From contig JAGKQI010000100.1 in the NCBI GenBank assembly GCA_018806915.1, positions 2,852,001 to 2,916,000 of the forward strand: 64,000 nucleotides of DNA, read 5' to 3'. This DNA comes from Phytophthora colocasiae (lineage: Eukaryota; Oomycota; Peronosporomycetes; Peronosporales; Peronosporaceae). The notes below the pieces were generated by a model. It was given only the letters and a program-made list of their open reading frames with translations. It ran no database searches and had not been told where the DNA came from. Below, in pieces: positions 56,351 to 64,000 of the stretch; positions within the stretch are counted from its first letter, which is position 1, and each line of letters opens with the position of its first letter. The translations under genes and the position numbers were made by a program.

Positions 56351-57966
56351 GCAAACAGTTTTAGCAGGAATACTTGATAGACATGCATATTTAGATTGGT
56401 ACAAACGTGTGGAAATCATTAAACTCCGAAGCATCCAACAGAAGCTTTTGGTGAATGTTAACTTGCGAGTCGCCAGCCATTTCTGCAGTTGTTGTTGCCG
56501 GTATTTGCGTGGGAGCAGAAAATGTTAAATGTGCTGGGCTTCGATGCAGCAAAAGGCTAAGATGGTTTGAGTGGCGAAGACGAGGAACCCTAGGTGAATA
56601 TCGTGGAAAAAATAGAGTGATGGTCAAGAGTGATGTGCTTCAAGTGGAAGTTAATGAATAAGCTGTGTGCGTCCTTGGAACGATAATATTTAACGCACCA
56701 GCCAACAGGACTGTAGGACGTCCAACCTCCTGCTTTCTTGATTTTCAACGTGCTAGGCAGCAGGGTAAGTAGCAGGGTAAGCAGACGGAGGATTCCAGCT
56801 AAAAAGGAACTTCGATGCACTAAGTCGTGTGTGCATCATTGAAGCTCACACCTCCGCATGCGCTCCAAGGAAGCTTCGCGTTTAGAAAAACGGTAAAGTG
56901 AATGCGGATATCAGGGGCTGCTAAAGCCAGCGTCGCCGGATTTCGCTGTATGTGCGCAAGCAAGAGCACTTCTAGTTTGGAGCAAGTGCACTGGATAGCA
57001 CTAAGAGTCCGAAGCTGCCATGGGCCATTTGGCCACTCCACCGACAGTAACGCGGCTTTCCTCTTCGATTATGGACGTGAAGGCCATGTCTTTGCGGGTC
57101 GTGTCTTCGTGGCGAGCACAGTCTTCGGAGTGAGAACGCGTCACGACTTGTTGCTTGAAAAAGAGCTTGATAATGTTCTCTCGAATGATCCGAAGCTTGC
57201 ATGCGCCAGCGTTGCAGATTTGCGGAGTGCAACAGAGCTGCCTTCGGGTCGCCGGCGCAGCCAGGACTCCGGTCGCTGGACGAACGCCCGCGAAGTCGGT
57301 GCTGACCATGCGCATGTACTGCACGTGCATCGGTCCCACGCGAATAAGAAGCTGGCCCAACTCTCATCAAAACGACCCAACTCTCCGGCGTTGAAGTGGC
57401 CGGGCGAGCGAGTCACGCCGCTCGCACGCCACGCCATGTGCGCTGCCGCAAAAGAGGAGCAGCGTCTGACAGGCGCGAAGAACAGGGACAGAGCGTGTGG
57501 GTAGCAGCGAAAAATCTTCTTCACGCCAAGATGCAATTGCAAGCACATGTCCGCTTTGGATCGCCAAACGCCCACCGAAGCGCCGCGTGGTGCTTATAAG
57601 TCGCTTCCATTCGGGCCTCCACAACTCCATTTCAGCCACGATGCTGGACGATATCGCGCCGCTCGTCATTCAAAGAGCCGCGTGCAGACTGCAGCGGAGA
57701 CTTTGGGGCGAGCGAGAGCGGGGGCCTCCGCTGCCGTGGCCGTCCAGCGTGCCTCCGAACCTGTGCCACTATTGGACTCGACGTGCGCATAGCGGGGCGC
57801 AGAATCTTATTCTCGATACAGTACCGTAATGCCGCGACTTAACCTTCGATCGCCGTACTCATGTTCAGTAGGCTCGCCGACGGCTCTTCTTCCAAATGAC
57901 AGCAAGGCCTCCTTCCTGGCAAGCGCATGGGCCAGTCCGGGTGATCATGGACCTCGAGCAGAGAGA
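56351..57966. other. intergenic region, unidentified open frames
   Basis: About 1.6 kb. Overlapping open frames on both strands (for example 56902-57504 plus, 57141-57575 minus) have no motif I recognise and no intron logic. A minus-strand stretch near 57000-57360 might be a decayed gene, but I cannot name it. Confidence 0.4.
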
Positions 57967-57982
57967 CTTCATTCTCGGATTT
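57967..57982 (+). promoter_or_regulatory. oomycete core promoter (initiator) of bZIP-d
   Basis: CTTCATTCTCGGATTT matches the initiator plus flanking-promoter-element layout closely. Transcription from here would begin downstream of the in-frame ATGs at 57896 and 57947, so the first usable ATG is 58097. Confidence 0.6.
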
Positions 57983-58096
57983 GCTCGCAACAGCAACAAA
58001 CACCGCCCCCCTCACCCACTTCAACCTGCCTGTCACGAGGCCGGTTCCCACCCCCCAGCAACCATTACGACTGCCATTGCCCCCACCGCCTACTCC

Positions 58097-58612
58097 ATGT
58101 CAAGCATGCCTCCGTCTGTGCAACCGCTCTCCATATCGCTCGACTTCTTCGACATGGACATGAAGATGGAGCAGCATACGCCACTGTCCTCGGCCTCCTC
58201 GTCCCCCTCGGAGGTCAGCAAGACCAGCCCCACCCGGAAGATCAAGAAGCGCAACAACGCTAAGGTGCTCTCGACAAAGCGACTCTCCAACGAGGAGAAG
58301 CAGGCCAAGAACCGCCTATTCGTCAAGCGTTGCTACTACAAGAAGCGCGAGGCGCTCAAGAACCTGCGCGAGGAGGTGGCCCAGCTCGAGAACGAATTTG
58401 AATCCGTCCTGCAGCGCTGGCAGCAGCTCAACGAGCACTCTGCCGAGGCCTTCCGTGATGGCAAGCGCCGTATCTCCCCCCATGACCTGTACGCCGAGCT
58501 CACGATCGTGCGCAGCTCACTGGTCGAGGAGCAGCAGCGGCTCAACCTGAGGCTTGCGGACCGCCACCTCTTTCGCCAGCGCCTGCAGCAGCTCTACGAG
58601 CCCACGCGCTGA
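58097..58612 (+). CDS. short bZIP-like protein without the C-terminal START-like domain (paralogue d)
   Basis: 171 aa from the ATG at 58097 (MSSMPPSVQPL), the first after the initiator at 57967. The open frame extends upstream to 57896, so a longer form is possible. The basic region AKNRLFVKRCYYKKREAL and zipper (Leu at +15, +18, +25, +33 from Asn) are uninterrupted; the intron of the other paralogues is absent. Asn is kept, and Asn+8 is Tyr as in the whole family. After the zipper comes an Arg/Leu/Gln-rich helical segment (EEQQRLNLRLADRHLFRQRLQQL), and the protein ends there. It could act as a dimer partner or competitor of the longer paralogues (inference). Confidence 0.75.
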   Translation: MSSMPPSVQPLSISLDFFDMDMKMEQHTPLSSASSSPSEVSKTSPTRKIKKRNNAKVLSTKRLSNEEKQAKNRLFVKRCYYKKREALKNLREEVAQLENEFESVLQRWQQLNEHSAEAFRDGKRRISPHDLYAELTIVRSSLVEEQQRLNLRLADRHLFRQRLQQLYEPTR

Positions 58613-59923
58613 GTTTCAGTCTGCACATACCCACCCCATCGTGATTGTATCCCGCGGCCATGTCATGTCGTCCTCAACCGCCTCGCCAGGCCCTGGTATT
58701 ATTTAAACGCTAGAGAGGATTGTTGTCGATAGTAATCAACCAACGCCAAGTTCTCAAATTGTCTTGCCGTCTTCATTGCCACATCTCATCAGCTTGTGCC
58801 TAGGATATTGTTCTCGTTGGAACCCGTTCGCAATAACATTTTTGGGCATAAGAGAACACAAACACATGCAGTGTACGGACTTGCCGGCAGCAGCAACGAG
58901 ATCGTCTTCGTCAGCTCAAGTCACGTAGCGGTGGCAGGTTCTATGCTTTTTACATCATGCACATGTAGGCTACATGATGTAGCACTTCGCTGCTCTCCGA
59001 CTCAACAATGTGCCAGGCAGGAGGAGACACAACCAACATTGGACACCGCTTGGCGAATTGACCTCGATGCGATGCCAATACATGTAGCTTTCCGGCGTCG
59101 TTTAGCAGCCAAAGATCCACTGCGCGTCTCTCTTGCGCCTGCGAAGCGCTGACCAAGAGGACAGAGCCTCGTACAGAACGTCGGAGATTCACCAGCTCAA
59201 ACGCAATCTCCAGCTGGCACACGGGTTAATCCTGGATGGCGTCGCCATTGTCGACGCGTTTCTCGGCGAAGTCAGAGGACAACACCTTCGTTTATAGACA
59301 ACGCTGTAGTCACGTGCCGCGCGTTGACATCAGGAATAATACTCTATGAAAATCATGCATCGGCGAAAGCTCAAATAGTATCTACGGTACCAGCGAACAT
59401 GAGCCAAAGACGCCGTCATTGACAGCGACATACCCGATCGCGTGCTTTGCTGCGCGCAGCGAAAACCAGGCTGCTTGGTGTGCCAGCTCGTTTCCACCCA
59501 GTCGGTTGTCCGTCGGCGTTTCGTCGCCTGGTGCTGCTCACTTCCGAGGTGCTCACATCCATAAAAGCAACACTGAAGTCGCTCCTCCGGCCTGTACGAT
59601 GAACGACCCTGCATGATGAATATCCTTTGAGGAGGAGACAGCAGAAACATGTTGGCTGGCCATGAGGCGGCAGCAGCAGGTGAAGTGGTTGATTTATCTT
59701 GCGCACGCTCGACATTGTGTTTCGCCAATCTCCCCTGTCCAACATGATTCATCAGTCTCCTCAAGCGTTTGAGAAGGGGAGATGCGTCTCTTTCTGGCCC
59801 ATCCCACGTAAATTTTGCCCAATCCTGGCTTTTAGCGGATTTATAGACGAATCAGCGTAGAGTGTCAAAAGCGGGTATCAGGCCCGGCCTGATTCCCGAA
59901 CCCGCCGTTCCTTTCATTTCACA
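58613..59923. other. intergenic region, no supported gene
   Basis: About 1.3 kb. Open frames (58796-59152 plus, 59330-59764 minus) show no recognisable motif. A CTTTCATTTCACAATG initiator-like sequence lies immediately before the start of paralogue e. Confidence 0.45.
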
Positions 59924-61458
59924 ATGAGCGTCCATAGTACAAATACCAAGCAGGAAGAGAAGCCTATCATGAAGACGATGGAGAGCGACATGGCGGCGCT
60001 GGAGCTCGACATCGACGCTGCATTCGACCCGAAAGTGGATATTGGTGGAGGTGGCAATTCGTCGTCCTCGGAGGAGGTTTCGTCTTCGTCGGAGCAGATG
60101 CCACTGGTGCCACCTCCACTTGCAGCCATCGATGACGACGACGACGACATTACGAGCCAATTACTGAGCATGTTGGCCGAGGAGATGTCCCAGAAGAAGC
60201 GTAAGCGTAATCTCAAGACTGCAGGACCTAGTACTACCGGTATCCGCCATCGGAAGGCTCTGGCGCTGGCATCCCCTGCCGATGAGGTCAAGCGAGAGAA
60301 GAACCGCGACTCTGTCAAACGCTCGTACTACCGCAAGATTGTACGTTGTTGCTCATGCATTTCGCAGTAGAGGGAGGTGTTGACTGTGTGGAATGTATGC
60401 AGGAAACGCTTGGGGAATTAAGAGCTCATACCGAATATCTACGTGAGCAGTACAACCGGTTACTGGCTCAATGGGAAGACAAAACAGAGCGCGAAAAGGC
60501 TGAGACGGCCAAGGACCCTTCTAGCCTCATGAAACGATACCTGGAACTCGCGAGGCTACGTGACCGACTCTGGATGGAGAATACACAGCTTCATGAACAA
60601 TTTGAAGACCGTGAGAAGATCTCGTTCCGCTTTCAACGACTGTTCGACGTCAACTACCAACTCATGGATCATTCGATCGCTGCGCCTACCGAGGAGGAGA
60701 ACCAGGATCGCCGTGTGCAGCCCATGCTGATTATGGACGAGATGTCCTTTGAAAGCTTCAACAAGTTCGCACAGGACGCGCGGCGTACATTCGAGACTTT
60801 CGTCGCTAGTCGCCACCACATGATCACGACGGAGACGGCTCTTGGTTGGACGTGCTCTCATGTGGCTAAGGATAACTCGTTCGGCTACTACTTTGAAAAG
60901 AACTTCCTCCACAGCTCATACCCAAGTGCATCCGAAGTGGCGTCTACAGCCTGGCAAACACTCACATCACCTGAGCGTCATTCGAAGCTGTACGCGCCGG
61001 CGCTGCACACGCGCTTCCACGTCATGCAGCAGTTCGACAACAACAGCTACGTCCTCTACCGCACGATGGAAAAGGAAGGTGAGGACTCGATCACCACGGC
61101 GCTCATCATCATGACACGCATCCCACACCCTAACGACTCGGGCTGCCTCATTATCTGCAAGGGTCTGCGTCGCGAGGAACACACACTCCAGGTCGAGTTC
61201 AGCGACGCTATTGCACTGCAAAAGAAGAAGGAGTGGCGGCAGTCCATGTACTGGATTAACATCGAGGAGGTGCCGGTAGACGAAGACGACAACAGCGACG
61301 AGCTGTGCGTGGAGAACCAGGAGAAGAAGCTCAAGGTGGTGCACGGCGGCATCATGAACAACATGGGAGACCGCAGTCGCTCCTTCTGGCTGTTCGAGAA
61401 CCTCCAGATCGCCTTGCGCTGGGAGCAGAACCTCGGCCTTGGCGAACCGCTCAGCTAG
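59924..61458 (+). CDS. bZIP-like transcription factor with C-terminal START-like region (paralogue e)
   Basis: Exons 59924-60340 and 60403-61458 encode 490 aa, the longest member. The N-terminus is acidic and Ser-rich (SSSEEVSSSSEQ, IDDDDDD) with a basic KKRKRNLK patch, a plausible nuclear signal. The basic region EKNRDSVKRSYYRKI joins across a 62-nt intron (phase 0) to ETLGELRAHTEYL, giving Leu at +18, +25 and +32. C-terminal domain: ALGWTCSHV, KLYAPALHTRFHVMQQFDNNSYVLYR, GCLIICKGL and LFENLQIALRWEQNLGLGEP. The Trp-splitting intron is absent. An acidic insertion (PVDEDDNSDE) sits in the last third. Confidence 0.82.
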
Positions 61459-61967
61459 AGCTGGTAGAATCGACGCTCACTCATCACCGATTGCGCCGCT
61501 CCAGATGAACGGGTGGCGGATAACACAAGAGCAGGCAATTGTCGCGCCAAGTAGCGCTGCATTGAGCGCGCGTACGCACGGCAGCACCAAGGACTCGGAA
61601 TTGAGATCCAAGACGGCGCGAGCTACTTCGCAATCAGGTGCCTCTGTCACTCACGCACATGCTGCAACGGTGTCCATCTCGTGTCACTTTCAGCGACTTC
61701 GAGATATTAATTTTGTAGGTGCCCTTGACACTGGGATAACGATACTTCACTATGAACCACAATGTCACATACGCTACGTACCAATTCGTTTCCATTTGGT
61801 ATGCTTTCATAGAGGTGTTCGAGTCGGACCACTTGCCGATATTCAAGTGCACTTCGTCGACGGAGTGAGCACTTCTGTCTGCACGCCGCGTCGTGTCTGT
61901 CGACGCCTCTAGCCCCACTCTGCTTGGCTCACGTAGCTGTTCGTAGGAAGCTCTTCACCCCCACCTC
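61459..61967. other. intergenic spacer between paralogues e and f
   Basis: About 510 bp. An open frame at 61439-61912 overlaps the end of e and has no motif; it is not called. Confidence 0.5.
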
Positions 61968-61989
61968 TTCCATTCACATTGTGATTTTC
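61968..61989 (+). promoter_or_regulatory. initiator-like element of bZIP-f
   Basis: TTCCATTCACATTGTGATTTT resembles the oomycete initiator plus flanking element. It lies about 20-35 nt upstream of the ATG at 62004. Confidence 0.45.
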
Positions 61990-62003
61990 ACCCTCAAGGA
62001 GCG

Positions 62004-63319
62004 ATGGTGGAGACGGCGTCCGAGCAATTGTCACCTGAGGAACTGCATCGCCGCGAGCGCAACCGCAGCAAAGTGCGACGCAGCTACTACAGAAAGATCG
62101 TACGTTGACTAATAACATTTACTAGACGTGTGGTGGTGACTGTTATTGATATGCGCTGTCTTCCTATTTAGTTCAATTTAAACGAGTTACGGGCTCAGGT
62201 GGAGACACTGGAAGAAGAGTACGAGCGACTGCTACAAACACAGGAGCGCAGAGCGATAAACCAAGCATCAGAGGAGTTAACCGACACTCTGAACGAAACT
62301 GACACACAATCGCTGCTGGATATGACGCTGGAGCCTCTGGGAGACCTTGAGTCACTTGATGAGATGGAGCCAATTGAGCCACTGCCGTTGGTAGGAGAAG
62401 AAGAGTTCACTAGCCGTGAGAAGCGGCTGTTGCAACTCGCACGGGTGCGGAAGGCTTTGTACGAGGAGAACGAGTCGCTGAGAGACCGGGAGATGATCTT
62501 TGCCAAGGCTTACGGTAGTCTGCAGCACCTGGTGGACGTCCACGCAGAGGACGACAAGGCGGACAGCGCGATCTCGAAGCGCACACAGCTTATGGTCTGG
62601 AGGAAGTTCAAAATCGAAGAGTGTCTGGATATCAATCGCGTCGCGTACGGCCAGATCATGGCGGATATTGAAAAGCACCGCCACAAACCCCACAAGGGAA
62701 CGACTCTGGGCTGGACCGACCGGCGGCGACTCGAAGACGGGGTTATGCGCTATTGCTTCTCCAAGTTTTTCGCTAACCGAGCGTCCTCGGAACTGGCTGA
62801 AAATACGTGGCAGCTTGCCACTGATACGAAGCGAGCGTGTCGCTTCTTCTCTGTGTTCTTGAACGTTGATGTGCATATTGTGCAGCATGTCGATATGAAC
62901 AACGTCGTATGCATGCGCACGGTCAACCAGGCGGATCATGACGTGGTGATCAAGAGCCTTTATTTACTGACACGCTTCGAAACGGAGAAAGGGATCATTA
63001 TTCTCGTGCATGGGCTTGATTCGTCACGGCTCGAGGACGATTTCACTACACTCGCGATGGTCGGCAAGGCTGAAGTGTGGGAGAACGACTATCGCTGGTA
63101 AGATAGTTGAATCGGTTTGTTGTTAGCTCAATCTGACTGAGGTGTTTTCCGTTTAGGATACTTCTGGAGGACGAAGAAGGTGGATGCCGTATGTCCTATG
63201 GTGGTTTGGTGCTCGTAGAACACCCTTGGGAGCAATTTTGGCTCTGTGAAGTGCTGTTGTTGACGTTGCGCTGGGAAAGCGCCGTTGTGGCACCACTCTT
63301 TTCCCTGCGTTGCAATTAA
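62004..63319 (+). CDS. bZIP-like transcription factor with C-terminal START-like region (paralogue f)
   Basis: Exons 62004-62099, 62172-63097 and 63157-63319 encode 394 aa. Exon 1 is little more than the basic region (ERNRSKVRRSYYRKI). A 72-nt phase-0 intron separates it from FNLNELRAQVETLEEEY, giving Leu at +18, +25 and +32. C-terminal domain: TLGWTDRRRLEDG, FFSVFLNVDVHIVQHVDMNNVVCMR, GIIILVHGL and LLTLRWESAVVAPLFSL. Intron 2 (59 nt, phase 2) splits the Trp codon of YRW-ILLEDEEG, at the same place as in paralogue a. Without the third exon the RWE block would be lost, so the stop at 63101 is intronic. Confidence 0.85.
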
Positions 63320-63501
63320 AGTAGCTGGTTAAGCCGATTGAGCTTCGAGGTACCTAGTTTATGAGGAAAATGTACATACAAACAACCCGCCTCACAGGAT
63401 CATTCGTCAAAGCGTACAAGCTCTCGAACATGAAACTACAACGCAGTACACCGATATTGAATAATTATTCATAAATGCCTGTGTCTTCCAGATACAACAT
63501 C

Positions 63502-64000
63502 CTACATAGGTTTGATACCCATGGTGGAGCGCAACTCCTCGTAAACCATTAGCGAAATGATAGTGTGCGGGCCCAGGCGGAACCAGTTAGGCAGCCAACC
63601 CTTAAAGAAGCCACGAACACCTTCAGTACGCAACACTTGCATGAAGGCGCGACCGAGAACGTTTGAACCTCCGCTCTTGGCTTCGTTTTGGATCTGAGTC
63701 TTCATAACATCCATCGGTGACGAAGCTGTAGCCGCCATCAGACCAGCGAACATACTCGAGATCATGTGCACACTCACACCTTCCTCCAGCGACGTCTGCG
63801 TCAGTAAAATGTGCTTCATGTGGTCATAACTAGGCAGTTGAGCTGCTGTAAGGGCCATGGCACGGAAGGTTGTGGCAGCGACGCCACGGTAGAATCCCTC
63901 CACGAGCCCCTCTTGCTGGTAGATCTGACGACACGCAAAGGCGAAGTTGTTGTTGTAGCGAGCACCGGTACGATCGGCTTGCATACGGACTTTGACCAGG
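63502..64000 (-). CDS. mitochondrial carrier family protein, 3' part only
   Basis: C-terminal 165 residues of a mitochondrial inner-membrane solute carrier; the 5' part lies beyond the window end. The visible sequence begins LVKVRMQAD, the end of the first or second PxDLVKVR signature. It continues with the loop ACRQIYQQEGLVEGFYRG and a further signature SSPMDVMKTQIQ, and ends WLPNWFRLGPHTIISLMVYEELRS. Two of the three carrier repeats are covered. The last block resembles the dicarboxylate/oxoglutarate/uncoupling-protein subgroup (SLC25A10/11/UCP-like), but the substrate cannot be assigned from this part. Confidence 0.9.
   Translation of the reverse strand, partial: LVKVRMQADRTGARYNNNFAFACRQIYQQEGLVEGFYRGVAATTFRAMALTAAQLPSYDHMKHILLTQTSLEEGVSVHMISSMFAGLMAATASSPMDVMKTQIQNEAKSGGSNVLGRAFMQVLRTEGVRGFFKGWLPNWFRLGPHTIISLMVYEELRSTMGIKPM

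Noticed and set aside
56902..57504. 200-codon plus-strand open frame
   Set aside because: No recognisable motif; equally long frames on the other strand suggest GC-driven chance openness.
61439..61912. 157-codon plus-strand open frame
   Set aside because: Begins inside paralogue e in another frame, has no domain and lies in the spacer before the promoter of f.
1..64000. tRNA, rRNA, CRISPR array or operon structure
   Set aside because: None seen on either strand; genes are individually promoted and intron-bearing.

Overview
The window looks like nuclear DNA of an oomycete, most likely Phytophthora or a close relative. The evidence is short GT-AG introns of roughly 50-100 nt, dense intron-poor genes with initiator-like elements of the CTCATTC type, secreted/anchored GH17 glucanases, an axonemal-type dynein (flagellated zoospores), and a mobile-element set of Ty1/copia, Mutator-like and Crypton elements. 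I cannot fix the species from sequence alone. No tRNA, rRNA, CRISPR or bacterial-style operon was seen.

Layout. 1-4.6 kb: a decayed Ty1/copia retrotransposon ending in a polypurine tract and the start of a 3' LTR. 5.3-14 kb: compact housekeeping genes, namely TRM112 (-), a nucleostemin/Grn1-type permuted GTPase (+), RPAP2/RTR1 (-), mitochondrial enoyl-CoA hydratase (+) and poly(A) polymerase (-). 14.0-29.3 kb: one giant dynein heavy chain (-) whose AAA1 motor site is degenerate. 29.4-32 kb: WDR89-like WD40 protein (+) and a CaMK-type kinase (+). 32.1-47.6 kb: two GH17 glucanase-like genes (-) interleaved with four intact and one broken arrestin-like gene (+), interrupted by a complete Mutator-like element with intact TIRs and a 10-bp target duplication that carries a broken HSP70 fragment. 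48.0-63.3 kb: a family of six bZIP-like genes (five with a shared C-terminal domain that may be START-like, one without it; one of the five is a pseudogene), interrupted by a decayed Crypton tyrosine-recombinase element. 63.5-64.0 kb: the 3' end of a mitochondrial carrier gene (-).

How the genes work together. TRM112 and the nucleostemin-like GTPase are divergent neighbours, and both families act in ribosome biogenesis. RPAP2 and poly(A) polymerase both serve mRNA synthesis, but they do not form an operon. The arrestin/GH17 and bZIP blocks are local tandem expansions, which is where most pseudogenes and mobile elements sit.

Most spliced models were assembled by eye from GT-AG junctions. Each intact spliced model gives a total length divisible by three, and the junctions restore known family motifs.
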